Source: Jatrophihabitans sp. GAS493
Lineage (GTDB): Bacteria > Actinomycetota > Actinomycetes > Mycobacteriales > Jatrophihabitantaceae
DNA: 64,000 bases
Direction of reading: 5' to 3'
NCBI RefSeq assembly: GCF_900230215.1
Contig: NZ_LT907982.1
Location: forward strand, 3,272,001-3,336,000
In this document: positions 53,055-61,298 of the stretch, piece by piece
Position numbering within the stretch: position 1 is the stretch's first letter
Layout of the letters: the number at the start of each line of letters is the position of its first letter
The notes under the pieces: model-generated
Told to the model about the DNA's origin: nothing
Database searches by the model: none
Seen by the model: only the letters and a program-made list of their open reading frames with translations
Made by a program: the position numbers and the translations under genes

Positions 53055-55319
53055 TTGAACCCCACGAAAACAAGCGTCTTCGCCCTTCCCGAGCGACTCT
53101 CGGCCAAGGCCGACCCGGCACTGATCGAACGCGACGAGCAGCACTTCGCCGCTATTTCGGCAAGCCTTGGCCGGTCCATCGCCGAGCTTGAGGCCCGTCT
53201 GGATGCCGAACGCAGGGCGCCAGGCGGTATCGGACAGGAAGCGCTCGATCGGGACCTGGAGATCCACCGTCTGACGGCCCGCCTGCGCACGCTGCGCCGC
53301 TTCGGCGTCGACCTCTGCCTCGGTCGCATCATCAGCGCGGACGATGATCAGCCGCTCTACCTCGGGCGCCTCGGCCTCACCGACCACGACGGTCGCCGGC
53401 TACTGCTCGACTGGCGCTCAGCCGCGGCTGAGCCGTTCTTCGGGGCCACCCACGCCAACCCAATGGGTCTGGTCAGCCGCCGCCGCTACCGCTGGACGAA
53501 TGGCCGCATCACCGACTACTGGGACGAGGTGTTCAGTCCTGAACGGCTGGGTAGCGCCCGCGACCAGGTGGCGCTCGATGACCAGTCCGCCTTCATCGCC
53601 AGTCTCGGTGACAGCCGGTCGCCACGGATGCGCGACGTGCTCAGCACCATCCAGGCCGACCAGGACGCGATCATTCGCGCCGGATCCCGTGGGGCTCTCG
53701 TCGTCGACGGTGGCCCCGGCACCGGCAAGACGGTAGTGGCGCTGCATCGCACCGCGTACCTGCTCTACTCCGATCCACGGCTGGGGCATCGGCGCGGCGG
53801 TGTGCTCTTCGTCGGTCCGCACCAGCCCTATCTGGCCTATGTTGCCGATGTTCTCCCCAGCCTCGGCGAGGAGGGCGTACAGACCTGCACGCTGCGCGAT
53901 CTCGTCACCGAGGGCGCGGCAGCGCTCCCCGAAGCTGATACCGAGGTGGCCCAGCTGAAGTCGTCCGCCGCGTTCGTCGGTGCGATCGAGACGGCGGTCC
54001 GGTTCTATGAGGAACCGCCCACCACCGGAATGACGGTCGAGACTCGCTGGTCGGACATCCGGCTCAGTTCCGAAGACTGGGCCGACGCCTTCGAAGCCCC
54101 GCAGCCGGGCACTCCGCACAACGAGGCCCGTGACCAGATCCTGGACGAACTGATCACGACGCTGATCGACAGATACACCGCCGAGTTCGGCCGCAGTCTC
54201 GACGCGGATTACCTCGACTCCGGTGACCCCGACGCCGATGACCCCGACTCCGATGCGCACCGAGGTGACGTCTCGCCCCAGGTGCTCCGAAAGTCGTTGC
54301 GGCGCAACCACCAGCTCGTCACCGCCCTCAACCGGGCGTGGCCGCTGCTCGACGCGACTGACCTCGTCGGCGATCTCTGGTCGGTGCCGGCGTTCCTGCG
54401 CCGATGCGCTCCCTGGCTCAGCCCAGCAGAGGTCCGCCGGCTTCAGCGCTCGGACCCGACGGCCTGGACCCTCTCCGACCTGCCACTGCTCGACGCGGCT
54501 CGCCAGCGACTCGGCGATCGGCACCTGTCCCTGAGGGCCAGCGAACGCGCCGTGGCGGCCGCCGTCGAGAGCGAGCGGATGGCCGAGGTAGTCGATGACC
54601 TGATCGCGGCCGATGACTCTGAATTACTCGTGATGTCGATGCTGCGCGGGGACGATCTGCAAGAAGCGCTGGTCGACGACAACGCGGTCTCTGACCGCGC
54701 CCCAGACAGCCCAGACAGCCCAGACAGCCCCAACCGGCTCGCCGGGCCGTTCGCCCACATCGTCGTGGACGAGGCGCAGGAACTCACCGACGCCGAGTGG
54801 CAGATGCTGCTGCTGCGCTGCCCGTCCGGCAGCTTCACCATCGTCGGTGACCGGGCCCAGGCCAGACACGGTTTCACCGAGTCATGGCTGGAACGGCTGG
54901 AACGGGTCGGCCTGGACAACGTCGAGCTGGCTGCCCTGCGCGTCAACTACCGAACCCCGATGGAGATCATGGCTGAGGCCGCCCCGGTGATCCGCGCGGC
55001 GATTCCAGATGCGAATGTCCCGACCTCGATCCGCAGCGGCCTCCCCGTGCGGCACGGAGCAACCACTGAGCGGAGCGCCATCCTCGAGGCGTGGCTCGCC
55101 GCCGAGGCTGACGGGATCGCCTGTGTCATAGGCGATCGGACCTTCGCGGCGATGCCGCGCGTCCGGTCGCTGACCCCGCAATTGTCGAAGGGGTTGGAGT
55201 TCGACCTGGTCGTGCTGGTGAACCCCGAGTCGTTCGGAGCGGGCATCGAGGCCGCGGTCGACCGATACGTCGCAATGACGCGTGCGACTCAGCAGCTGGT
55301 CATCCTCACCGACATCTGA
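53055..55319 (+). CDS. helR: HelR-type RNA polymerase helicase (HelD-like UvrD/Rep superfamily)
   Basis: A 754-residue superfamily 1 helicase-like protein that binds RNA polymerase. In actinomycetes HelR displaces rifamycins from the enzyme. The N-terminal coiled arm (SVFALPERLSAKADPALIER to RDLEIHRLTARLRTLRRFG) is followed by motif I GGPGTGKTVVALHRTAYLL (residues about 219-226) and motif II HIVVDEAQELTDAEW. Further blocks are FTIVGDRAQARHGF and the late QLSKGLEFDLVVLV and MTRATQQLVIL. The TTG start 53055 matches the family N-terminus MNP-TSVF. An acidic insertion GDPDADDPDSDAHRGD is near residue 395, and a 9-bp triple repeat encodes PDS-PDS-PDS near residue 552. Confidence 0.92.
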   Translation: MNPTKTSVFALPERLSAKADPALIERDEQHFAAISASLGRSIAELEARLDAERRAPGGIGQEALDRDLEIHRLTARLRTLRRFGVDLCLGRIISADDDQPLYLGRLGLTDHDGRRLLLDWRSAAAEPFFGATHANPMGLVSRRRYRWTNGRITDYWDEVFSPERLGSARDQVALDDQSAFIASLGDSRSPRMRDVLSTIQADQDAIIRAGSRGALVVDGGPGTGKTVVALHRTAYLLYSDPRLGHRRGGVLFVGPHQPYLAYVADVLPSLGEEGVQTCTLRDLVTEGAAALPEADTEVAQLKSSAAFVGAIETAVRFYEEPPTTGMTVETRWSDIRLSSEDWADAFEAPQPGTPHNEARDQILDELITTLIDRYTAEFGRSLDADYLDSGDPDADDPDSDAHRGDVSPQVLRKSLRRNHQLVTALNRAWPLLDATDLVGDLWSVPAFLRRCAPWLSPAEVRRLQRSDPTAWTLSDLPLLDAARQRLGDRHLSLRASERAVAAAVESERMAEVVDDLIAADDSELLVMSMLRGDDLQEALVDDNAVSDRAPDSPDSPDSPNRLAGPFAHIVVDEAQELTDAEWQMLLLRCPSGSFTIVGDRAQARHGFTESWLERLERVGLDNVELAALRVNYRTPMEIMAEAAPVIRAAIPDANVPTSIRSGLPVRHGATTERSAILEAWLAAEADGIACVIGDRTFAAMPRVRSLTPQLSKGLEFDLVVLVNPESFGAGIEAAVDRYVAMTRATQQLVILTDI
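54702..54728. repeat. 9-bp coding tandem repeat, three copies
   Basis: Three units of CCAGACAGC inside helR, encoding PDS repeats just before the motif II domain. Confidence 0.85.
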
Positions 55320-55325
55320 CCCGCG

Positions 55326-55688
55326 TCATTCGTAGTGCTGAACGAGACAGAACTCGTGTCCCTCCGGATCCTTCATCACCATCACGACACCTTCGTCATA
55401 ATCGTGGCGCTCCCCTGACCAGCTGCCACCGAGTGACTCCACCTCGTCTCGGCCGGCCGCGACGTCATCGACCTGCACGTCGAGGTGGATGCGGACCTTC
55501 GTGCGATTCGGCTCGTCGACCCGTTGGAAGGTGAGGCGTGGCGCGGTGTCCAGACGCGACCCGACGGTGGCCCACCGTGGATCGTCGCCGTGTTCGTCGG
55601 TGACCGGGCGCCGCAGCAATGCACTCCAGAAGGCGGCCAACCGCGCCGGGTCGGCACAGTCGATCGTTACTCCAGTCAGGAGGTTCAC
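55326..55688 (-). CDS. VOC (glyoxalase/bleomycin-resistance) family protein
   Basis: A 120-residue protein with paired beta-alpha-beta-beta-beta modules: VNLLTGVTIDCADPARLAAF with WSALLRRPV, and RIHLDVQVDDVAAGRDEVES then VVMVMKDPEGHEFCLVQHYE. The likely metal ligands His and Glu are in those blocks. The GTG start 55688 gives the normal length; the long frame to 55862 runs into the divergent hydrolase gene. Substrate unknown. Confidence 0.85.
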   Translation of the reverse strand: MNLLTGVTIDCADPARLAAFWSALLRRPVTDEHGDDPRWATVGSRLDTAPRLTFQRVDEPNRTKVRIHLDVQVDDVAAGRDEVESLGGSWSGERHDYDEGVVMVMKDPEGHEFCLVQHYE

Positions 55689-55818
55689 AATGAACCATTC
55701 TTGCAGAGCGACCGCCCGCCGCGTCGGAGCTGGGGTCCATACCTGCGACCCAGACAAGGTCACTAGGCTGGCAATACGGGCGCTTTGACGCCATCCCCCG
55801 CAGCAACCGGAGCAGTGC

Positions 55819-56643
55819 ATGAGCAGCATCACTACCGCAGACGGCACCGAAATCTTCTTCAAGGATTGGGGAACCGGTCAGCCGATCGTCTTCAGCCACG
55901 GCTGGCCCCTCTCGGCTGATGACTGGGACACCCAGATGCTCTTCTTCCTTCAGCACGGGTACCGCGTGATCGCCCATGATCGGCGAGGCCATGGACGGTC
56001 GACGCAGACCAGCGACGGTCACGACATGGACCACTACGCGGATGACCTGGCTGCGGTGACCGCTCACCTCGACCTCAAGGATGCGGTGCATGTCGGCCAC
56101 TCCACCGGTGGCGGCGAGGTCGCGCACTACATCGCGCGCCACGGCGAGAGCCGCGTGGCCAAGGCTGTGCTGATCAGCGCAGTGCCTCCAATCATGGTGC
56201 AGACCGAGTCGAACCCGGGCGGACTGCCGAAGAGCGTCTTCGACGACCTGCAGGCCCAACTGGCCGCAAATCGCTCGGAGTTCTACCGGGCGCTCCCGTC
56301 CGGGCCATTCTACGGCTTCAACCGTCCCGGTGTGGAGTCATCAGAGGCGATCATCGCGAACTGGTGGCGTCAGGGAATGATGGGCGGGGCGAAGGCGCAC
56401 TACGACGGAATCGTCGCGTTCTCGCAGACCGACTTCACCGAGGACCTGAAGAAGATCACCGTGCCGGTGCTGGTGATGCACGGCGACGACGACCAGATCG
56501 TTCCCTACGCCGACTCCGGACCGCTGTCGGCGAAGCTTGTGCAGAACGGGACGCTGAAGACCTACTCCGGCTTCCCGCACGGCATGCCGACAACGCAGGC
56601 CGAGACGATCAACGCCGATCTGCTGGCCTTCATCCAGTCCTGA
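55819..56643 (+). CDS. Non-heme chloroperoxidase-type alpha/beta hydrolase
   Basis: A 274-residue alpha/beta hydrolase. Oxyanion motif [35 protein letters not shown], nucleophile elbow [18 protein letters not shown], acid in [12 protein letters not shown] and terminal His in [12 protein letters not shown]. This is the pattern of cofactor-free haloperoxidases (perhydrolases/esterases). ATG 55819. It is a common stress-related enzyme; in vivo substrate unknown. Confidence 0.92.
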   Translation: MSSITTADGTEIFFKDWGTGQPIVFSHGWPLSADDWDTQMLFFLQHGYRVIAHDRRGHGRSTQTSDGHDMDHYADDLAAVTAHLDLKDAVHVGHSTGGGEVAHYIARHGESRVAKAVLISAVPPIMVQTESNPGGLPKSVFDDLQAQLAANRSEFYRALPSGPFYGFNRPGVESSEAIIANWWRQGMMGGAKAHYDGIVAFSQTDFTEDLKKITVPVLVMHGDDDQIVPYADSGPLSAKLVQNGTLKTYSGFPHGMPTTQAETINADLLAFIQS

Positions 56644-56652
56644 CCGACCTCG

Positions 56653-57099
56653 TCACTCCGGACCGTTCGGCGAACCCTGCCCGGTGGTGATCAGGCCGCG
56701 CAGGCTCTGGTCGATGTAGAAGCTCCAACCTGCGCGGCATCGGTCGTAGCACTCGAACTCGGGCACCAGGCCGATGTGGGTGAAGCGAAGCTCGGTCTGG
56801 CCGTCCAACTCGGCGACGTCGAAGACGACCTCCGTGCCCGTCCACTCGGACTTCTCCCTGGTGAAGCTGAGGTATCCGTCGAGGACTCGCCAAGCGACCT
56901 TCTTGCCGGGCACCAACTCGGTTACCTGCTGCCGGCTTCGGTGGATGTCCTGGTATCGATAGGTGAAGACGTCACCGAGGGCATCGCTGCCGCCTTCGAT
57001 CTCGGCCGACCACCAGCCGCGTACGTTGACGATCGCGTCGAACACCTCCTGCGGTGTCTGATCGACGACCCAACTGGTAGTAAAACTCGTGTCATTCAT
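56653..57099 (-). CDS. SRPBCC-family protein (AHSA1-like)
   Basis: A 148-residue START-like ligand-binding fold: FTTSWVVDQTPQEVFDAIVN, VRGWWSAEIEGGSDALGD and CRAGWSFYIDQSLRGLITT. It is the last gene of a three-gene minus-strand operon led by another SRPBCC protein and an ArsR regulator; ATG 57099 overlaps the ArsR stop by 8 bases. Such operons are frequent in actinomycetes and are thought to respond to an unknown small molecule. Confidence 0.88.
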   Translation of the reverse strand: MNDTSFTTSWVVDQTPQEVFDAIVNVRGWWSAEIEGGSDALGDVFTYRYQDIHRSRQQVTELVPGKKVAWRVLDGYLSFTREKSEWTGTEVVFDVAELDGQTELRFTHIGLVPEFECYDRCRAGWSFYIDQSLRGLITTGQGSPNGPE

Positions 57100-57466
57100 C
57101 AGTCTCTCCGATCTTGGATGGCGGTGGTGGCAGCTCGCTCTTGCGCTGGATCGCTTCGGCGATGGTCTTGATGCGCCGCAGTCGGGCGTCCCACATCGAG
57201 CCGACGGAATTGAGCTGCGCGACCGCCCGGGCCAGTTGCCGGTCGTCCACCCGGTAGCGCATCTCACGCCCGACCGGTGTCACGTGGACCAGCCCGACGC
57301 GGTCGAGCACCACGAGGTGTTTGGCGACGGCCTGCCGGGTCACCGGCAACCGGTCGCTCAGCGTGGTCGCGGTTGCGTCCCCGTCGCTCAGCAGCAGGTC
57401 GAGCATGCGGCGGCGGGTCGGGTCGCCGATCGCCGACCAGAGGTCGTCGTTGATGGCGAGCGTCAT
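57092..57466 (-). CDS. ArsR-family transcriptional regulator
   Basis: A 124-residue winged-HTH repressor: SAIGDPTRRRMLDLLLSDGD, recognition helix region LPVTRQAVAKHLVVLDRVGL, wing VHVTPVGREMRYRVDDRQL. No cysteine cluster for metal sensing is visible, so a non-metal signal is likely. It overlaps both neighbours, so the three are co-translated. Probable binding sites are the two TGCAAC-N5-GTTGCA palindromes upstream of the operon. Confidence 0.92.
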   Translation of the reverse strand: MTLAINDDLWSAIGDPTRRRMLDLLLSDGDATATTLSDRLPVTRQAVAKHLVVLDRVGLVHVTPVGREMRYRVDDRQLARAVAQLNSVGSMWDARLRRIKTIAEAIQRKSELPPPPSKIGETDE

Positions 57467-57927
57467 CGCGCCGATACGACCTCGGCGGCGTACCGGGCCA
57501 GCGCCGCGAGGTAAGTGGTCCAGCCCTGGACGTGATCGTTGTAGTTGTGTTCGAGAACGGCGGCATCCCAGCCCATCTCCCGGAAACCGGACTCGGTGAG
57601 CCGCACCGTGGTGCCGCCGGCTGAGGGTGCCAGCTCGAAGGTCACCAGTAGCGAGTTGTCCAAGGACCCGGCGGTGGCATCACCGTAGGCCCAGCGAAAG
57701 GAGAAGAGCCGCGGAGGCTCGGCGTCGACGACGGTGAAGGGCGTGACGTGCTGGCGCGGTACATCCTCGCTCCCCCAGACCAGCTCGCCGCTGTGGCCGG
57801 GAGTCGCCTCGAAGTCGGAGTCGGCACCCCACCATTCCTTGACGTGCACGGGATTGCTGATGACGTCGAAGACCACCTCAGGCAAGGCGTCGACGTGGAA
57901 CTCGCGCTCGATGTTTCCGTACTCCAT
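57463..57927 (-). CDS. SRPBCC-family protein (AHSA1-like), operon leader
   Basis: A 154-residue START-like protein: IEREFHVDALPEVVFDVISN, PVHVKEWWGADSDFEATPG and YNDHVQGWTTYLAALARYA. Paralogous in fold to the protein at 56653. First gene of the ArsR operon, 14 bases before the first operator. Confidence 0.88.
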   Translation of the reverse strand: MEYGNIEREFHVDALPEVVFDVISNPVHVKEWWGADSDFEATPGHSGELVWGSEDVPRQHVTPFTVVDAEPPRLFSFRWAYGDATAGSLDNSLLVTFELAPSAGGTTVRLTESGFREMGWDAAVLEHNYNDHVQGWTTYLAALARYAAEVVSAR

Positions 57928-57941
57928 GATCTCCTGCTTTC

Positions 57942-57958
57942 TGCAACGATTGGTTGCA
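57942..57958. promoter_or_regulatory. Operator palindrome 1 of the ArsR operon
   Basis: TGCAACGATTGGTTGCA is a perfect 6-bp-arm inverted repeat with a 5-base spacer, directly upstream of the SRPBCC leader gene. Confidence 0.7.
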
Positions 57959-57988
57959 TCTCACGTTAGTGCCAACAGTGGGCTCAGC

Positions 57989-58003
57989 GCAACCATCAGT
58001 TGC
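57989..58003. promoter_or_regulatory. Operator palindrome 2 of the ArsR operon
   Basis: GCAACCATCAGTTGC repeats the arms and spacer length of palindrome 1; centres are 46 bp apart. The matching pair supports cooperative or looping control. Confidence 0.7.
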
Positions 58004-58042
58004 ATATTGGAGAGGGGTCGCGGCCCCGAGCGGTGTCCGAGG

Positions 58043-58645
58043 TCAGGGGTTGGCGATTCCGAGTACGCCGAGCACGGCCCGCTCGGCCAGTAGTTCATCG
58101 AACTTCTTCACGCCCGGTTCGCCAGCCAGGTGAACCGCGGTCCCCTCCAGCGCGCCGTAGTAGGCCAGGGCCAGCAGTCGGTCCGGGGCCCCGGCCGGGA
58201 TGCTTCCGTTGGCTCGTCCGGCGGCAACCAGCGAGGTGATGAAGGCGATCCCGGCGTCCAGGATCGACTGAACGACCCGTCCGACCGGGTGATCGTTCTG
58301 ATAGAACTCCACTCGAAGCGTGATGAGCAGGCGGGCGACATCGCGCCGGCAGTAGACGGCGTGGCCGCGGGCCAGCGTGACCAGCGCGGCGACCGGGTCG
58401 CTCTCAGTCGCCGCCGGCACGCCTACCTCTCGTCGCCAGGATTTCTCGGCCTGCTGCACTGCGGCTATCACCAGCGCCTCTTTGTCGGCGAACTGGTGAT
58501 ACACCGCGCCTCGGGAGTAGCCGGCCTCACGGGCGACCGCCTCGACCGAGAGTGCACCGTATCCGCCGTGGGCCAATCCGCGGGCCGTCGCCTCCAGAAG
58601 CGCCTTGCGGGTCGCGGCGTTTCGCTCGGCGTGGGTCTGCCGCAT
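58043..58645 (-). CDS. TetR-family transcriptional regulator
   Basis: A 200-residue regulator. HTH: ALLEATARGLAHGGYGALSV then EAVAREAGYSRGAVYHQFAD; the ligand domain follows with RRDVARLLITLRVEFYQNDH. ATG 58645 has GAGGGGAGGGGAG just upstream. Divergent from the SGNH-hydrolase gene; two matching palindromes lie between them. Ligand unknown; a lipid or ester released by the hydrolase would fit. Confidence 0.92.
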   Translation of the reverse strand: MRQTHAERNAATRKALLEATARGLAHGGYGALSVEAVAREAGYSRGAVYHQFADKEALVIAAVQQAEKSWRREVGVPAATESDPVAALVTLARGHAVYCRRDVARLLITLRVEFYQNDHPVGRVVQSILDAGIAFITSLVAAGRANGSIPAGAPDRLLALAYYGALEGTAVHLAGEPGVKKFDELLAERAVLGVLGIANP

Positions 58646-58711
58646 GGACTCCCCTCCCCTCTCGAGACGGTGCTCCAGGACACACCGCGCTGATCTCCTC
58701 GATCCTTGCAC

Positions 58712-58731
58712 ATACACATGCGTACGTGTAT
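58712..58731. promoter_or_regulatory. TetR operator 1
   Basis: ATACACatgcgtacGTGTAT: 6-bp arms with an 8-base spacer, itself partly symmetrical. Matches operator 2 in arms and spacing. Confidence 0.7.
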
Positions 58732-58737
58732 CTATAT

Positions 58738-58765
58738 TTACATACACACACGCACGTGTATGTAA
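58738..58765. promoter_or_regulatory. TetR operator 2
   Basis: TTACATACAC pairs with GTGTATGTAA across the 8-base spacer ACACGCAC, a 10-bp-arm perfect inverted repeat, 51 bases before the SGNH-hydrolase start. Confidence 0.75.
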
Positions 58766-58815
58766 ATGGGTTACTTCCTTGCCCACGACTCGCCCATTAC
58801 CAACCGGAGGCACCG

Positions 58816-59697
58816 ATGCAACTGTCCCGTCCACTCGTCACCCTTACCGCAGGGCTGGCCGCTCTCATCGCACCCTTGTGTGTGCAGACGCTGCCCGCAC
58901 AGGCGTCCACGCCGGCCATCTACGCCGTCCTCGGTGACTCCACCGCCGCCGGAGTGGGCACCGGCACCGGCCCGCAGGGCAGCGCGGTCTTCAATGCCTC
59001 GAACCCGGCCGACTGCAAGCGCAGCACGATCGCCTACGGCCCGCTCTGGGCGGCCGCTCATTCGGCGACCTACACCCTGCCGGCGGGCCAGATGCTCGCC
59101 TGCTCCGGTGCCCACACCGACGGGCAGGCCGGCGCGTTCGGTAAGACCTCCAGCGCATCGCTGAATGTCTCCGACGAGATCGCGCTCCTCGATCCTGCGA
59201 CGACCCTCGTCTCTCTCGCGGTCGGCGCCAACGATGCGGGCTTCATGACCCTCGTCCAGGCCTGTGCCTACAACCTCGGCAACTGCTCCGGCGACGTAGC
59301 GACCGCGGAGGCCTTCGGATCGTCAACGCTGATCGGGCGATTGAAGTCGACCTACCTGGCGATCCACGCCAAGGCACCGCAGGCCAAACTGGTGGTGATG
59401 GGCTACCCACTCCCCTACCAGCTCAATGGCAACTGCATCCTGGGCAGCGATACGAACCGGGTCCAGATGATCAACGCGTCGAACTTCCTCGACGATCAGG
59501 TGATCAAGGCGGCGGTGAACGCGGTCGGCAGCTTCGCCACCTTCGCCGACCCCCGCCCCGCCTTCGCCGGCCACGGGATCTGCTCCTCCACTCCGTGGAT
59601 CAACAGCGCCACCGACGACCTGGAGGGTGTCTTCCACCCGAACTATCTCGGGCACCAGTACGGCTACCTGCCGACACTGACCGCTGTCACCGGCTGA
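58816..59697 (+). CDS. Secreted SGNH/GDSL-type hydrolase
   Basis: A 293-residue exported lipase/esterase-like enzyme. Sec leader LSRPLVTLTAGLAALIAPLC ends near PAQAS. Block I is YAVLGDSTAAGVGTG with nucleophile Ser42, block III VGANDAGFM, and the catalytic His274 in FHPNYLGHQYG. Two pairs of cysteines suggest disulfides, as in Streptomyces SGNH esterases. CCGGAGG lies 7 bases before ATG 58816. Regulated from the TetR intergenic operators. Confidence 0.9.
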   Translation: MQLSRPLVTLTAGLAALIAPLCVQTLPAQASTPAIYAVLGDSTAAGVGTGTGPQGSAVFNASNPADCKRSTIAYGPLWAAAHSATYTLPAGQMLACSGAHTDGQAGAFGKTSSASLNVSDEIALLDPATTLVSLAVGANDAGFMTLVQACAYNLGNCSGDVATAEAFGSSTLIGRLKSTYLAIHAKAPQAKLVVMGYPLPYQLNGNCILGSDTNRVQMINASNFLDDQVIKAAVNAVGSFATFADPRPAFAGHGICSSTPWINSATDDLEGVFHPNYLGHQYGYLPTLTAVTG

Positions 59698-59716
59698 GAC
59701 CGCTGTCACCGACTGA
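59679..59716. repeat. 19-bp tandem duplication over a stop codon
   Basis: Two copies of GACCGCTGTCACCGGCTGA (the second with one change), the first containing the TGA of the SGNH-hydrolase gene. Confidence 0.85.
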
Positions 59717-59776
59717 GACTGGAGGGGCCGCTGGTTGTGGGGTGCGTTGACGCTCCACAACCAGCATGCGCGAGCG

Positions 59777-60433
59777 CTACCGCCCGTTGCGCTCACGCAG
59801 TTGCTCGCGGAAGACGATCTGCCGGATGTCGTCCGCCGCTTTGCCATGATCGGAGAAGATGAGGTACACGCTCCACGGGCCGGTCTCGCTGGAGTGTTCG
59901 ACCACCTCCGACCGCTCGACCCGAAGAACTTCGGAGCTCAGGTTGAACTCCTTCTCGGCCGTCTCGAGAAGAGTCTTCACTTTGAGGCCGTGGAAATCGG
60001 CGTCGACGACCGAGCGGTCTCGGCACATGAAGCGCAGCGAAGCCTCGCTGAGGTCCTCCAACGCGCCGGTTACCTCGTGACTGACCTTGTCGCGAGATCT
60101 CCAGCTCATCGTCACGGTCCCCCGGGCCCGCGCCCGCACGTACGCGCGGCGCTGCTCCCGACGGACCTCGCCGGTGATGCCGACATCCCACATGTGCATC
60201 GCGCCGTCGCGGTGGATGGTGACCAGTTCGCAGGGCAGCACGTAGAGGCCGTTGTCGGCCTGCCAGGTCGTCATGAATTCGGTGCCCTCGACGAACGCGT
60301 GCTCGGCCGGCAGGTCCAGCGGCTGCGCGACCGTCAGCCAGTCGTCGCCCATGTCCTCCACGCGGCTGGAGAATTCGTCGCCCAGATCGGCTCTGATGAT
60401 GATGGGCTGGTTGATTACTGGTCGGGCGTCCAT
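59777..60433 (-). CDS. PilZ-domain protein
   Basis: About 218 residues. An N-terminal YcgR-like beta part (VINQPIIIRADLGDEFSSRV, with GTEFMTTWQADNGLYVLP) precedes a PilZ domain with REQRRAYVRARARG carrying the RxxxR motif. The second c-di-GMP motif, usually D/N-x-S-x-x-G, reads DLSEASLRF with Ser in place of Gly. Binding of c-di-GMP is plausible but the second site is altered. Start at ATG 60433, or GTG 60442 three codons earlier. No neighbours suggest motility genes. Confidence 0.82.
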   Translation of the reverse strand: MDARPVINQPIIIRADLGDEFSSRVEDMGDDWLTVAQPLDLPAEHAFVEGTEFMTTWQADNGLYVLPCELVTIHRDGAMHMWDVGITGEVRREQRRAYVRARARGTVTMSWRSRDKVSHEVTGALEDLSEASLRFMCRDRSVVDADFHGLKVKTLLETAEKEFNLSSEVLRVERSEVVEHSSETGPWSVYLIFSDHGKAADDIRQIVFREQLRERNGR

Positions 60434-60531
60434 GTCTCTCACATCGCAGATAAGCGGATTTGCTAAAAACGATAGTGCCTATCGCCAGCGGAGGTAACTT
60501 AACCGCGCCGATCCCGGCCAGGTCGCGCTCA

Positions 60532-60595
60532 GCGGTTTCCGGCAGCAGTGGTTTCCGGCAGCGGCGGTTTCCGGCAGTAGCGGTTTCCGGCAGTA
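60532..60595. repeat. 16-bp tandem repeat, four copies plus a partial
   Basis: Units of GCGGTTTCCGGCAGTA (first two slightly changed) lie directly beyond the stop of the dihydrofolate-reductase-like gene. Confidence 0.9.
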
Positions 60596-60599
60596 GCGG

Positions 60600-61166
60600 T
60601 TATCGGCACACGTAGCGCAGGTGAACGGCGCCATTGCTGAATCGGAACTCCTCGCGTAGCTCCAGTCCCAGTCGTAGCCCATCGGAGAACGCCTTGGTGC
60701 CACCGCCCACGACCGCCGGGACCAGGAAGAGGTTGCACTCGTCCACCAGCCCACTGCTCAGCGCCGCGGCGGCGAGCCCGGGGCCGCCGACACTGATGTC
60801 GGCCGCCGCGGATTCCTTCAGCCGGCGGACGGCGTCGGGCTGGAACTGCCGCTCGAGCCGGGTCCGCGCCGTGTGCACCTGCTCCAGCGTGTGGGAGTAC
60901 ACCACCTTGTCGGCCGCCTGCCAGACGCTCGCGAAGTCCTGCGTGACCGTGGATGCGGCGGAGCCGGCCGGCGCGGTCTCGGCCGTCTCCCAGTACGACA
61001 TCACCTCATACATTCGGCGGCCGTAGAGATAGGTGCCTACGCTGCGCTCCAGGTCGTTGACGTACTGATGTAACTGCTCGTCGGGGGCAGCCCAGTCGAA
61101 ATTTCCCTCCTCGTCGGCGACGTAACCGTCGAGGGAGGCGATCGTGGAGTAGATCAGTCTCGCCAC
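60600..61166 (-). CDS. Dihydrofolate-reductase-like (RibD C-terminal family) protein
   Basis: A 188-residue protein of the DHFR/RibD-C family: RLIYSTIASLDGYVADEEGN, TYLYGRRMYEVMSYWE, ISVGGPGLAAAALSSGLVDE and NLFLVPAVVGGGTKAF. These are the NADPH-binding blocks. GTG 61166 has AGGAGG 5 bases upstream. Members are common, non-essential reductases with unknown substrates; it is not the main folate enzyme. It is divergent from metH. Confidence 0.88.
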   Translation of the reverse strand: MARLIYSTIASLDGYVADEEGNFDWAAPDEQLHQYVNDLERSVGTYLYGRRMYEVMSYWETAETAPAGSAASTVTQDFASVWQAADKVVYSHTLEQVHTARTRLERQFQPDAVRRLKESAAADISVGGPGLAAAALSSGLVDECNLFLVPAVVGGGTKAFSDGLRLGLELREEFRFSNGAVHLRYVCR

Positions 61167-61298
61167 GGGGACCTCCTGTGGGTCGGGTTGCCCGCTCAGG
61201 GCAACGTCTGTGCGACGCGGGAGCGGCAATATCGGGGGGCGGTCGTAAGTATGCTGGGGTATTGACCAGTCCGTCCGACCGAGCCCCAAGGATTCATT

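Noticed and set aside
52511-53332. Pentapeptide-like YLPGA/N repeat protein on the minus strand
   Set aside because: It is the chance reading of the 15-bp tandem array, overlaps ROK and helR genes and lacks a ribosome-binding site.
61167-61298. Possible riboswitch before metH
   Set aside because: The 132-bp leader shows no cobalamin-box or SAH-switch consensus that I can recognise.
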